Source of the DNA: Polyangiaceae bacterium
GTDB lineage: Bacteria; Myxococcota_A; Polyangia; Polyangiales; Polyangiaceae
Assembly: GCA_025936115.1 (NCBI GenBank)
Contig: JAICTZ010000039.1
Coordinates: 1-64,000, forward strand
DNA: 64,000 nt
Reading direction: 5' to 3'
Below, piece by piece: positions 44,519 through 54,874 of the stretch; position 1 is the first letter of the stretch; each line of letters begins with the position of its first letter. The notes below the pieces were generated by a model, which made no database searches, was not told the origin of the DNA, and saw only the letters and a list, made by a program, of their open reading frames with translations. A program made the translations under genes and the position numbers.

Positions 44519-46663
44519 CTAGAACGCCTCACCGATCGCGAGCGCGATCGACATCGGCACGCCGAGGACGTCGCTGTTCGGCTGCTCCTCCGAGGGCGGC
44601 AAATGCCGGTGACCGAGCCACTGCAGGTAAACCGGACGAAATCCGACATCCAGTCGCAAGGGTCCCACCGGCGAGAGGTAACGCAAACCGAGCCCGGGCG
44701 AGAGGTGCGGGTAATTCAGGCGGATTTGCATGACTTCGCGCGTGAGATCGCTCGCATCGACGAAAGCGACGCCCCAGAGCGAGCCCGAAATCGGAAAGCG
44801 TGTTTCGAGCGAGAGCTCCCACAACGTGAGACCGCCGAGCGGACGAATGCAGCCACTCGGTAGCTCGGCCGCGTTGGCGGTCGCGCAGTTGACGCCCGAA
44901 AGCCCGGTAGGCACGAGAAAGCCGATGGGGCCGTGGGGACCGACGCCACGCAGCGGATAGCCCCGGTTCGAGTTCGGTCCGCCCGAGTAGAACGCGCGCA
45001 AGAGCAGCTGCTGCTGGTCGGCGACCACGTCGGGATCTTTGGGGTTCACGGCCGCTTCCTGACCGAGCGTGCTCGAGGGATTGAGGCTCGAGCCGTAGTC
45101 CTTCGGAAATAGGAAGCCGAAACCGAGCCGCGCCGCGAACACGGAGCGACGGCCGAGAATGCCGCGCGTGTAGGCGCGCACCTCGGGTCGCACGCGCACG
45201 TCGCTGACCGTGCCTTGGAAGATGTAGCCGGCGACTTGAACCGAGTTCGAAACGTAGAGGCCGCGCGTCGGCTCGAGCGGATCGTTGCGAAAATCGAGCG
45301 TGCTCACGAGCTCGGGAAACGAGACGCGCACCGGATCGAGGCTTTTGGCCGCGTCGCCGCGGTACGAAAACGGGAAGTTGGCCTGCCAGTTGTAGGAGGG
45401 CGTGAGCGTCAGATGGTGCGCAAAGAAAGCGCGCTCGAGACCCGTGCTCGCTCGGATTTGGTTATAGCCGAGCACCGGCTCGTGGTGCGGGTCCTCGTCG
45501 GCCGAGATCGGGTAGAGCACGGGGAAGAGGTTGTATTCGGCGCTCAAAAATCCCGCCGTGCGCGCCTCGAAGAGCGACGGTTGCCGGAGCACCATGCGCA
45601 GATGAAACTCGGGCAAGATGCGCTCGGGTGCCCAGAACGGCGCGCCGCCCGTCGGCACGCGCGTCGGAAAAAACGTGATGCCCGGCCGCGCGTCGATGCT
45701 GAAGCGCCGCATGCCGCCGAGAAAATTGCGATCCTCCCAGCCGGTCGTGACGTGCGCCGCGAGCCGGAGCACGTCGAAGACGGCGCCGCCGCCGACCCGC
45801 ACCGTGCGCAGCTTGCTTTCGCGCACCGTCACCTTGAGCGGCACGCGTCCCGACTCCGGATGGCTGCGGTCTTCGGCGATCTGAACGCTCGAAAATACTC
45901 CGAGATTCAGGAGCGCCGTGCGCGCGTCCTCGAGCTCGGACACGGAGTACGGATCGCCCTCGTGCAGGTTGAGCGTGTCGCGCACGGGCTTCTCGGGGAT
46001 TTCCCCGAGCCCGTCGATGCGTACGGCGCCGAAGCGCGAGTAGGTGCCGAGCTCGACGGCGTACGTCACGTCCGCCGCGCGCGCGACCAGATCGACGTTG
46101 CTCTTGACCTCGACGTGCGCGAATGCGTAGCCACCGTCGGCGATCACGCGCGAGAGCTCGCTCTTGTCCGATTCGAAGCGGTCCTCGTCGAAAATCTCGC
46201 CTTCCCGTAAATCGATGGCGCGCACGGCCTTGCTCGTCACGCTGGGCGGCAAGAGCGCGAGCCCGCGCGCGTCGACGCGCCGCACGTGCACCGGCTCGCC
46301 GAGCTCCACCGCGAGCTCCACCCTGACGTGATGCGCGTCGAGATGCACGACGCGCGCCGCGTAGACCTTCGCCTCGTAGTAACCCCGCGCCCGGCACCAG
46401 CGCTCGATGCGCTCGGTGTCCTTACCGAGGACGGCCGGGTCGTAGGTCGAATACTCGAGGACGCGCGGAAAGATGCCGAAGAGGAGCGACGTTTCCGTCG
46501 TCGCGAGCTGCTCGTCGAGCGCGCCCGTGTTCAGATCGTCGAGGCCCTCGAGCTCGAGCTTCGAGACTACGGGCTGCTGCGGCCAAGCGCGGCAGCCGCC
46601 GAAACCAGCGAGCACTACGCAGCTCACGGCCGCTCGGCGGAGCGTTCCCGAGCGAAGGCCCAT
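44519..46663 (-). CDS. tamA: TamA/BamA-family outer membrane protein
   Basis: This Omp85-family protein is the expected outer-membrane partner of TamB. The 714-residue product has a signal sequence with a Cys near residue 24 (FGGCRAW), POTRA domains to about 300 (for example VRVELAVELGEPVHVRRVDARG and VRIDGLGEIPEKPV stretches) and a 16-strand-type barrel. PLRLDVGF near 670 matches the conserved last-strands motif and the protein ends in Phe, the usual outer-membrane targeting residue. It is immediately upstream of tamB. The cysteine is not in a strong lipobox. Confidence 0.9.
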   Translation of the reverse strand: MGLRSGTLRRAAVSCVVLAGFGGCRAWPQQPVVSKLELEGLDDLNTGALDEQLATTETSLLFGIFPRVLEYSTYDPAVLGKDTERIERWCRARGYYEAKVYAARVVHLDAHHVRVELAVELGEPVHVRRVDARGLALLPPSVTSKAVRAIDLREGEIFDEDRFESDKSELSRVIADGGYAFAHVEVKSNVDLVARAADVTYAVELGTYSRFGAVRIDGLGEIPEKPVRDTLNLHEGDPYSVSELEDARTALLNLGVFSSVQIAEDRSHPESGRVPLKVTVRESKLRTVRVGGGAVFDVLRLAAHVTTGWEDRNFLGGMRRFSIDARPGITFFPTRVPTGGAPFWAPERILPEFHLRMVLRQPSLFEARTAGFLSAEYNLFPVLYPISADEDPHHEPVLGYNQIRASTGLERAFFAHHLTLTPSYNWQANFPFSYRGDAAKSLDPVRVSFPELVSTLDFRNDPLEPTRGLYVSNSVQVAGYIFQGTVSDVRVRPEVRAYTRGILGRRSVFAARLGFGFLFPKDYGSSLNPSSTLGQEAAVNPKDPDVVADQQQLLLRAFYSGGPNSNRGYPLRGVGPHGPIGFLVPTGLSGVNCATANAAELPSGCIRPLGGLTLWELSLETRFPISGSLWGVAFVDASDLTREVMQIRLNYPHLSPGLGLRYLSPVGPLRLDVGFRPVYLQWLGHRHLPPSEEQPNSDVLGVPMSIALAIGEAF

Positions 46664-46734
46664 GAGCCCTCGCCCTTACCACGATCGCGCGAGCGGCCGC
46701 TAAAACAGCGCCGGCAGAGCGGCGCCGCGTCGCT

Positions 46735-47433
46735 TCACTTCGGTTCTTTGCGTTTCACGCCGGGCAGGGTCGCGAGCTCGGGCGCCGGTTCGAGCACTTT
46801 CATGTCCTGAAAGTCCACGATGCCCTGGTACGGATCCGCCTCGGCGCCCGACGAAGCCTTCATGAAGGTCGTCGAGTACTTGCCCTTGACGGTCACCTTC
46901 GCGCCCTTCGCCGGCAAAGGATCGGGGACCTTCACGCCCCACGCCTGATCGTCATAGCCGCCGTCGTTCTTCGGACTGTCGAACGCCTTGATGGCGTCGA
47001 AAATGTTCGCGAAGTTCGAGGCCCAGCCCATCACCTTGATCGACTCGTTTTCGGGCGCATCTTTCGTGTCACCGATCCAGAAGGTCGGCACGGGCGCGTG
47101 ACAATCCTCGGGGTCGGCCTTGCCGGTCTTGTGGACCGCACACTTCGGCGCGTCGCCGATGTTGGTCTTGGTGATATAGCCGGTGATCTGGATGTCCTTG
47201 CCGACGATATCCTTGCGGTGCACGACGCTACGCAAGTCGTACGCGGCGCCCCAGACCGTGTACGCGTCCCCGTTCTTCACCTGCTTCTTCTGCAGCGTGG
47301 GAACGCTCGGCAAAGCCGCCTTCTGGCCGCTATAAGCGGGTCTCGGCTGGTACTTGGCTTCCTCCCCGCCACAGGCGAGCGGAACGCAAACGGCACCAAC
47401 CAGCAGGGAAATTCGCGCGACCTTGGGAAACAT
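46735..47433 (-). CDS. lipoprotein of unknown function
   Basis: The 232-residue product has a clear lipoprotein signal, with the lipobox PLAC at residues 17-20. The mature part has no motif I recognise. It contains GKDIQITGYITKTN near 80 and AKGAKVTVKGKYSTTF near 190, which look like beta strands of an OB-type fold, plus two cysteines in KCAVHK and DCHAP. The ATG at 47433 follows GGAGG by nine bases; the frame remains open upstream but runs antisense through the phosphatase gene. It is divergent from that gene, with 210 bases between them. Confidence 0.85.
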   Translation of the reverse strand: MFPKVARISLLVGAVCVPLACGGEEAKYQPRPAYSGQKAALPSVPTLQKKQVKNGDAYTVWGAAYDLRSVVHRKDIVGKDIQITGYITKTNIGDAPKCAVHKTGKADPEDCHAPVPTFWIGDTKDAPENESIKVMGWASNFANIFDAIKAFDSPKNDGGYDDQAWGVKVPDPLPAKGAKVTVKGKYSTTFMKASSGAEADPYQGIVDFQDMKVLEPAPELATLPGVKRKEPK

Positions 47434-47643
47434 GCGGAGGGGCCTCCTCGAACTTTCTCGTGAATCCCGCGCGTAATGAGGGGGCGCGCGAGCGGGGGCC
47501 ACAGTAGTCTTGATTCCACCGCTACCGCAAGACTCGCTGTGACATCCGGCCTCGTGGCCGCACCAAAACCGCTGGCGGGACGGGCGCGTCGCCGTGCCGA
47601 GCGGGAAAATCGGGTGTCGCTGGTAGGATTTGCGGCTCACAGC

Positions 47644-48354
47644 ATGCCCCGCTTGATCGTGATTGGAGACGTGCACGGCTGCAGTCGGGAGCTCGACGCG
47701 CTGCTCGAGCGACTCGGCGTCGCTCGCGACGACCGCGTCGTCTTCGTCGGTGACCTCGTCGCCAAGGGCCCCGACACGCGGCTCGTGCTCGAAACGGTGC
47801 GCCGCATCGGCGCCGAGGTGACGCTCGGCAACCACGAAAAGCGTCTGCTCGACGCGCGCGACGCCAGGCGCGAGGGGCGTCCCCTGCCCCGCCTCGATCC
47901 GACACACGCGCGCCTGCTCGACGAGCTCAGCGACGAGGATTGGGCGCAGCTCGAAGCCATGCCGCTCTGGCTCGACGTGGACGCGCGCGTACGCGTCGTC
48001 CACGCCGGCATCGTCCCGGGGGTGCCGATGCCCGACCAGGATCCGCGCCATCTCATCACGCTCCGCTCGATCTCCGATACGGGCGAGCCCAGCAACAAGT
48101 GGGGACCACCGTGGGCGGCGCGCTACCGGGGACCGCCGCACATCGTCTTCGGTCACAACGCACGCAAAGATCCACAGCTCCACCCGGACGCCACGGGCAT
48201 CGACACGGGCTGTGTCTACGGTGGCGCTCTCACCGCGCTCGTCGTGCCGCTCGGCAGCGCGCCCCCTGAACCCGCGCTGCGCCTCGACGTGCTCGTCGCC
48301 GAGCAGGCGCGGCGGGCTTACGCTGATTACGGCGGCCCGCTCCTCAATCGATGA
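47644..48354 (+). CDS. calcineurin-like metallophosphatase (ApaH/PrpE-like)
   Basis: The 236-residue product has the complete two-metal phosphoesterase signature: GDVHG at 8-12, VGDLVAKGPD near 36, GNHEKR near 60, VHAGIVPG near 118 and FGHNA near 166. Proteins with this layout include serine/threonine phosphatases and symmetrical Ap4A hydrolases; GDLVAKGPD is closer to the latter group, but I cannot separate them. I chose the ATG at 47644 because homology begins there, although the frame is open further upstream. rsmE follows 13 bases later on the same strand. Confidence 0.9.
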   Translation: MPRLIVIGDVHGCSRELDALLERLGVARDDRVVFVGDLVAKGPDTRLVLETVRRIGAEVTLGNHEKRLLDARDARREGRPLPRLDPTHARLLDELSDEDWAQLEAMPLWLDVDARVRVVHAGIVPGVPMPDQDPRHLITLRSISDTGEPSNKWGPPWAARYRGPPHIVFGHNARKDPQLHPDATGIDTGCVYGGALTALVVPLGSAPPEPALRLDVLVAEQARRAYADYGGPLLNR

Positions 48355-48367
48355 ACACGCGGCAGCG

Positions 48368-49102
48368 ATGACGAGGACCATCCGCGTCGCGCTCGGCGAG
48401 CTCACGGCGGGCGAGCGCCGCATCGAGGGCGACGAAGCGCATTATCTCGTGCGGGTGCTGCGCGTGCGGCCCGGCGCGACCTTCACGGCGTTCGATCCGG
48501 TGCGGCGGCTCGAAGCAGCCGTCACGGTGCTCGAGGTCGAGCGCGAACGCGTGCTCGCGCGGGTGAGCGAGCCCGCGCCCGCGCCGTCCGTCGCGGAGCT
48601 CGACGTGACGCTCGTCTACTGCGCCGGCAAAGGTGACAAAGTCGACGAAGTCGTGCGTGCCGCGACCGCCCTCGCCGTGAGCCGCGTCATCGTCGCCACG
48701 AGCGAACGCACCGTCGCGCGCGGACCTGTGTCCCCCGAACGCCAAAAACGTTGGTCGGCGATCGCGCTCGACGCCGCACGCCAATCCGGCCGTGGCGACG
48801 TGCCCGAGCTCGTGGGGCCGCTCCCGTTCGCCGACTCGCTCGCTCGCGCCGCGACCGCCGACGCACTCAAGCTCTGCCTCGAACCCGAGGCCGAGCACGC
48901 GCTCGGCGCGCTGCTCCGTGAACGCGGCGACGGCCCACTCGTGCTGCTCGTCGGCCCGGAAGGCGGCTTTTCCGCCGAGGAGCTCGCCCACGCCCGCGGC
49001 GCCGGCTTCGAGCACGTCCACTTGGGCACGCTCGTGCTCCGGACGGAGCTCGCCGCCATGGCTGCGCTAGCAGCCGTGCTTGCGCACGAACGGCGACGTT
49101 AA
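48368..49102 (+). CDS. rsmE: 16S rRNA m3U1498 methyltransferase RsmE
   Basis: RsmE methylates U1498 of 16S rRNA. The 244-residue product has an N-terminal PUA-like domain (EAHYLVRVLRVRPGATF near 25) and a SPOUT knot domain with KGDKVDEVVRAATALAV near 90, LLVGPEGGFSAEEL near 198 and LGTLVLRTELAA near 222. All are typical of the family. It lies in the same direction as the phosphatase gene and ends with a four-base overlap against the convergent methyltransferase gene. Confidence 0.95.
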   Translation: MTRTIRVALGELTAGERRIEGDEAHYLVRVLRVRPGATFTAFDPVRRLEAAVTVLEVERERVLARVSEPAPAPSVAELDVTLVYCAGKGDKVDEVVRAATALAVSRVIVATSERTVARGPVSPERQKRWSAIALDAARQSGRGDVPELVGPLPFADSLARAATADALKLCLEPEAEHALGALLRERGDGPLVLLVGPEGGFSAEELAHARGAGFEHVHLGTLVLRTELAAMAALAAVLAHERRR

Positions 49103-49941
49103 CCCGGCACGCGCGCGCTCGCGCAACCGACGTTGACCGAGAGCTCGAGCTTGCCCTCCGACCAATACTTGTCGATCGCGTCGCGCACGTATTCGAGCGG
49201 GCGCTTCAGGTCGTGCTCGCCGAGCCAGGTGCGGAGCTCGGGCAGGATCTGCAGGCGCGTCACCGGATCTTCGACGAAGGCGCGACCGCTGTCGAACGGC
49301 AGGAACGCGTGTCGGATCTCGACGTCGACGTCCTCGAAGCCGACGCCTTCGAGCTCTTCGGAGAGCGACTCGATCGACGGTCGCGTCGCGAGCGCAAATT
49401 CGACGGCCTTCGAGAACTCCGTGTCGTCGAATTTGAGCGCGTACTCGCGCAAGAGATCGGCGACTTCTTGAAACGAACCCCGGAGCGGCATCGCGATCAG
49501 CGCTTGCCCGCCGGGACAGAGCAAGTGCCGCATCCCGCCGAACAGCGCGAGCCGTTTGTCAGCCGTCATGATCGGGTGAAGCGCGATCGTGTGCGTGAAC
49601 TGCTCGGGATCGAGCTCGGTGAGCTCGCTCTCGAGGATGCGGTACTCGATGGTCGCGTCACGCCGGGCGGCCGCCTTGTTGCGCGCCAGCTCGAGCGCGG
49701 GGAGCGACGGGTCGAGCCCGATGATCTCGGCCTGATCGACCCGTTCGTAGAGCTTCAGATCGGGGTAGCCGGTGCGACAGCCGACGTGCAGGATGCGCGC
49801 CTCGTCCCCCGCGAGCAGCATCTCGAGCAAGAGCTCGCCGTAGAAGGAGAGGTACCGCGGCACGACGAACGTCTCGAAAATCGCGGCGTCGGCAGGGGTG
49901 AGCTTATCGGCTTGGAACAAGACGAAGACGCTTGTTACCAA
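49099..49941 (-). CDS. class I SAM-dependent methyltransferase
   Basis: The 280-residue product has a Rossmann methyltransferase core. ILHVGCRTGYPDLKL near 50 is motif I, EIIGLDPSLPALELAR near 72 is motif II, and MRHLLCPGGQALIAMPL near 138 is the post-III region. After it comes a 120-residue C-terminal extension rich in acidic residues with no motif I recognise. The substrate cannot be deduced. The ATG at 49941 has no strong ribosome binding site nearby. Confidence 0.82.
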   Translation of the reverse strand: MVTSVFVLFQADKLTPADAAIFETFVVPRYLSFYGELLLEMLLAGDEARILHVGCRTGYPDLKLYERVDQAEIIGLDPSLPALELARNKAAARRDATIEYRILESELTELDPEQFTHTIALHPIMTADKRLALFGGMRHLLCPGGQALIAMPLRGSFQEVADLLREYALKFDDTEFSKAVEFALATRPSIESLSEELEGVGFEDVDVEIRHAFLPFDSGRAFVEDPVTRLQILPELRTWLGEHDLKRPLEYVRDAIDKYWSEGKLELSVNVGCASARVPG

Positions 49942-50216
49942 CCGACCCCCAGCGAAGCAAGAACGAGCCCCCTTGCGCGACGGGTCCCTGTCCCGGCAGT
50001 CGCGCTAGACTCCCGGCGTGCCGCCCCTCGTTCGTGCCGGAGCCGTCGCAGCGCTCCTGATCGCGCTCGGGAGCCTCTACTGGCGCCCGCCGCGAAAAGT
50101 CGTGGTCGAGAGTGCGTCGCGAGTCGCGGCGGCGAGCGCGGCCGCGGCGCCCTGCCCGCGTGGGACGCTGCCGAGCGACGGCGTGTGCATTCCCGCACCA
50201 GCCCCGAGCGCCTGCG

Positions 50217-50906
<690 letters not shown>

Positions 50907-50957
50907 CACGCGCGAACGCCCGAGAGCCTACGCTGAAGCTCCCGGGCGCGTCGAGCC

Positions 50958-50985
50958 CGGCGGCCGGCTTTCGTCCCGGCCGCCG
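50958..50985 (-). terminator. GC-rich hairpin downstream of the VWA lipoprotein gene
   Basis: A perfect ten-base stem (CGGCGGCCGG paired with CCGGCCGCCG, eight-base loop) lies 16 bases after the VWA gene's stop and before the response-regulator start. On the minus strand no T run follows, so it would be a non-canonical terminator; on the plus strand only TTCT follows. Confidence 0.4.
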
Positions 50986-51001
50986 TTCTACCGAACTTCC
51001 C

Positions 51002-53590
51002 TCAGTTCTCCGGCGTCGCGCCGATGCAGGCGATGAACGCGAGGCCGTCCTTCGCGGGGATGTTGTCGCCCACGAAGTTCAGGATGCGCCGCGCCGTCGG
51101 CTGGCAGCCCTTGACCAAGTTGTTCTCACCGTCGAGCAGCTCCGTGTCGCCTGGATCGACCGCGGCCGGATCGACGTAGCAGTAGCCAGGGGTGTTGGTC
51201 GTGCCGCCCGTCTGACACGCGCGCAGCTCGGTGCCAGTAAACTGATTCAGCTCGCAGAAGCACTCGTCCTCACACGCGATCTCACTGGCGCCACCGCAGA
51301 TGCCGTTCTGGCGCAAGTACTCTTTCGCGGCGCCGACGACCTTGGCGCGTTCGCCCGTCAGCGGCGTACGGCCGAGCTGTGGGTTGCACTCCTGGCAAGT
51401 CGTGTAACTTCCGTTGCTGTCCTGCGGCGCCGGCCGCACTTCGACCACGGCGCACGGCACCTTGCCGTTGTCCGGGTTGTAATCGCCGGCGTTCGGATCG
51501 GACGAGCCGGTCGTATCGGGAGCGAGCGGACGCGGCAGGCACTTGACCGTGAGCGCCTCTTTCAAGCGCTGAACGATCGCGGCTACGGCCGGGTTGTAGC
51601 CGTAGTCGGGATCGGTCGCTTCGGTCCTTCCATTAGCCGGCGCGATGTTCTTCGGGCAGATGCTCGCGACGATGGAGTTATTGCCGAATTCCCGCAGTAC
51701 TTCGAGCTCGCGTAGGCCGGGATAGCCCTTGGCGCGAACCTGCGAGCCCGTGGCGGTCATCGTCACGCCCTGACAGAGCGGGCTGTGCTTATCGAACTCG
51801 TCGGCATTGCAGTCGCAACCATCCGCATTCGCGTCACAAGCCGCCGCGTCAACCGCCTTAGTGAGGTTGAAGATGCACGCGAACTGCAAGTCGTCGCGGC
51901 CAGGCACGTCCTGCTCATGCCCGTTGATCTTGTTCAACATCGTCGAGCTGGACGGTAGGATCGGCTCGTTGATGAGCGGGTTCGTGGCGCCCATCGTGCG
52001 CGGATCGATCGACTCGATCATGAATGGATCGCTCGGGAGCTGGACCGGGCTCGCGTTCGGATCGCCCAGGATGACCGGCCAACGGTTGTTGTCGATGAGC
52101 TCTTGAGCCGTCATGTACGTGAGGCGCGACCCCTGCCAGCTGTCGGTGGTCGAGACGTCCTGCCACGGAACGCCCACGATGCCGGCGAGGAACACGAGAC
52201 CCGCGTCGCGCGGCGGCTGACCATTGACCGAAGCGTAGAGCGGGTTCGGCACTTCTGGACCGCCGAAGCGCGGCCGGATGGTCAGGTTCTTCAGCCCGTC
52301 CGAGTAGCGGCTCGTCGGGTACAGCAGATCGACGCCAAAGCGCTGCTTTTGCGCAAAGCAACGCTCATTCGTGCTGTCTTCCGGCTTGGTCAGACTCGCG
52401 CCCATCGCGCAAGCGGCATCCTGCATGTTGTCCATGCAATCGGCGACCGGGCCTGCGCTGCACGGCCGGCAACACTTATTGTTCGGGTCTTGAGCGCAGA
52501 CCGAGTTCGCGCGCGGCATCGAGAAGTTGTTCTTTCCGACACCGCCCTTCCAGCCGACGATCCAGCCTTGCGTGCCGTCCTCGTCCTGAATCGAGCAGTC
52601 GTTCTCGTCCGTGAGCATCACGATCGCGACGAGTGAGTCCGGCCGCAGGAACGCCGCCCGCTGCGCGAGCACCGTCATGTTCGCGACGTTGTTCTTGTGC
52701 ACGAAACCCTTGTCCGGATGGTCGCCGACGTCGGTCGGATCGGGACCACGCACGTCGACGCTGTGGGGCGTCAAAGCATTCGGCGGGCTGTCGCCCGTCT
52801 GGGACATCTTCGCAACGGGTTCGGGATCGATCAAGAAGCGGTACCAAGCCTCGAGCGAAGCTTCGAAGCCGCAGCCATGCTCACCGGCTGCCGTCACCAT
52901 GGCGGTGAAGTTGTTCTTGAACGTATCTGGGTCCGTCTCGTTGGTCGTCTGTGGCTTGTGCGTGCCGGGCACCTTCGTCGGATCCCGCGGATCCCAAACG
53001 AGAAAGCCACTATTGTTCCAGCTGTAGAGGTTCGCCGCAGGACGCACGCTCGGCAGGAGCTGAGCTAGGTCGTTGTAGAACGACGGCGGGTTATTGTTCG
53101 CTGCGTTCTCGGCGTTCTGTGCGTCCGAGCACACGTCGTTGCTGCCGTGGTCACCGAGGCTCGAGGTGACGAGGGCGATGTGGATGTCCTTGATCGCCCT
53201 GAACTCCGGAATGCCTTGAGCACACATGCCCGACTGCGCGTCCGCGATAACCGTCCCATTACCAACGGGAGCGCCGTTCATGTCGACGCAGGTCGGCGTG
53301 ATCAAGCGCTGCACGAGGACCGGCACCGCCTTCGCCAGGATCTGCTGCTTGTCGCTCATCGAGATCGAGTTATCGATCATGAAGACCAGGTCGATCTTAT
53401 CGACGCCCGTCTGCCGGATCTGGTTGATGTAAACGTTGGTGGTGGTCGGGGTCGCGGGTGCGACCGGCCGATCCAGACAGCCGGCGGTGAGGGCGCCAGC
53501 GCCGAAGAGCAGGCCGACCGCGGTCAGGCCCTTGCCTGCCGCGTTCGCGGCTTTGCTGAGCCATGAGGACGTGCCAATTTTCTGCGTCAT
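51002..53590 (-). CDS. cysteine-rich VWA-domain lipoprotein
   Basis: The 862-residue product has a lipoprotein-type signal (LTAGC at 34-38). A von Willebrand A domain begins at IDLVFMIDNSISMS, where Asp73-x-Ser75-x-Ser77 is the metal site (MIDAS). The rest has many cysteine pairs, for example CNADGCDCNADE and CEDECFCELNQFTG, and is rich in Asn, Asp and Pro. Proteins of this kind are common in myxobacteria and are thought to act at the cell surface; their function is not known. The ATG at 53590 is preferred to an in-frame ATG five codons earlier because it begins a clean signal. Confidence 0.88.
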   Translation of the reverse strand: MTQKIGTSSWLSKAANAAGKGLTAVGLLFGAGALTAGCLDRPVAPATPTTTNVYINQIRQTGVDKIDLVFMIDNSISMSDKQQILAKAVPVLVQRLITPTCVDMNGAPVGNGTVIADAQSGMCAQGIPEFRAIKDIHIALVTSSLGDHGSNDVCSDAQNAENAANNNPPSFYNDLAQLLPSVRPAANLYSWNNSGFLVWDPRDPTKVPGTHKPQTTNETDPDTFKNNFTAMVTAAGEHGCGFEASLEAWYRFLIDPEPVAKMSQTGDSPPNALTPHSVDVRGPDPTDVGDHPDKGFVHKNNVANMTVLAQRAAFLRPDSLVAIVMLTDENDCSIQDEDGTQGWIVGWKGGVGKNNFSMPRANSVCAQDPNNKCCRPCSAGPVADCMDNMQDAACAMGASLTKPEDSTNERCFAQKQRFGVDLLYPTSRYSDGLKNLTIRPRFGGPEVPNPLYASVNGQPPRDAGLVFLAGIVGVPWQDVSTTDSWQGSRLTYMTAQELIDNNRWPVILGDPNASPVQLPSDPFMIESIDPRTMGATNPLINEPILPSSSTMLNKINGHEQDVPGRDDLQFACIFNLTKAVDAAACDANADGCDCNADEFDKHSPLCQGVTMTATGSQVRAKGYPGLRELEVLREFGNNSIVASICPKNIAPANGRTEATDPDYGYNPAVAAIVQRLKEALTVKCLPRPLAPDTTGSSDPNAGDYNPDNGKVPCAVVEVRPAPQDSNGSYTTCQECNPQLGRTPLTGERAKVVGAAKEYLRQNGICGGASEIACEDECFCELNQFTGTELRACQTGGTTNTPGYCYVDPAAVDPGDTELLDGENNLVKGCQPTARRILNFVGDNIPAKDGLAFIACIGATPEN

Positions 53591-54874
53591 GAGAGCGAGC
53601 TCCAAAAGGGGCGCCGAGAGCCTAGAGGTCGACGCGCTATAGTGTCAACGCAAGCCGCATGCCGCGTGCAACTATCGAGAACTACGGTAATCGCTCGAAA
53701 GTGCATCGGCAACTCAGTTGGCCTTGGCCCCCCAGGTTGACAACTAAGTTTCCACATTGAATGCCTCTGAACCTCGTACGTCAGCCGCTCGAGCATCATC
53801 CCGCGAGCGGGTCATCGACATTCGCGAGCGGCAGGCATTCGAGCACGCCTTGCGCAGCCAGCAGAGTTTGGAGGGTCGCGCTGGACATGTAGCCGCAAAC
53901 CCGCGCGAGCCGCGTGCGATGTACTGAGCGGCGGCGCTCGAAACCGCCGCTCCATCTAGCCGGCACATGGTGGCGACGAAGGCTGCCGAAGTCAGCTGAG
54001 CTGGACAGAACGTAGCGATGATCTCAAGGCGCTGATCCGCGTGAGGCCGGTTCCGAAAGTGTCACCGCGGCTGCTCCTTTGGGACGGCGAGCCGGGCTCA
54101 GATCCCCTACTCCGTGGCAGCGGAGTCGTCACCTTCCAGTCGCCGGAAAGGGTCAAAGACGCCCTGAGGGTGTACGAAGAACGTCGCGAGAATAGTCCCG
54201 TCCGGCATCGTCTTTCTCGAGGTCACACTGACCGCCGAGTGGACCTTGCTTACGTATTCCGGCGAAACGAATGTCCGCGCAAACACCTCGCGATCCGCCC
54301 GCTGGTTGGCGATTCGAACGACGCCACGACACACCTTCCCATCGTGCCTCCAATTTCCGGCATCGAGGTCGGCGCGGTGGTCAAGCTGTACTGCTCTGAA
54401 CGACGCTACTCAGTCTTCGAGTCTTCGGAGCTTTGCATCCGCCCGGACGCGGCGGACGCAAAGGAGGCCCATATCGAACCTACAGGCATTAGCGGAACTG
54501 AATGCCCCCCCTGGACCTTGGAACGACTTCAGGACGGTCTTGAGAGACGGTACGAACGAAACGAACAGCGGAGTGGATCGCAATGCCCCATCTACAGCCC
54601 TCCCCCATGGATCGTCGCCGGGCCAAACGGTTGCTCCCGTCACTAGTGCAGCGCGTGTCATATGCGATCGATTCCACTCCGATTTGTCTTGACAATATTC
54701 GTGGCGCTCGGCTCCGCGAACCTACCCACACGCCGAAAACTGATGCACCCGGCGCACAGCCGGCGCCCTGTTGGGCTCTTACTCGTTTCGACGATTCGCG
54801 TTCCGTTTCAGTCCTCGATCGCTCGCGAGCGCGCCTATCCGGGCCGTCGAAAACGTGGGTGTACCGTGCTGCGC
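53591..54874. other. about 1.3 kb without a convincing intact gene
   Basis: This stretch is visibly less GC-rich than its neighbours. Several frames stay open for 70-200 codons on both strands, but none resembles a known protein, and none has a good ribosome binding site with codon use like that of its neighbours. It holds the promoter region of the HNH gene on the right and the upstream region of the VWA gene on the left. The best candidate for old coding sequence is described as a separate entry. Confidence 0.5.
54107..54661 (-). pseudogene. possible decayed reading frame interrupted by an in-frame stop
   Basis: One minus-strand frame runs about 184 codons with a single in-frame TGA at 54410-54412. 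The second half reads like protein (for example VFARTFVSPEYVSKVH and MPDGTILATFFVHPQGVF) with mostly G or C in third positions; the first half is less convincing. I do not recognise the family. It may be a pseudogene or chance. Confidence 0.25.

Noticed and set aside
49099-49102. Four-base overlap of rsmE and the methyltransferase gene as an unusual feature
   Set aside because: Short convergent overlaps are common in compact bacterial genomes.
54410-54412. In-frame TGA as a selenocysteine codon
   Set aside because: No SECIS-like hairpin is evident after it and the reading frame itself is doubtful.
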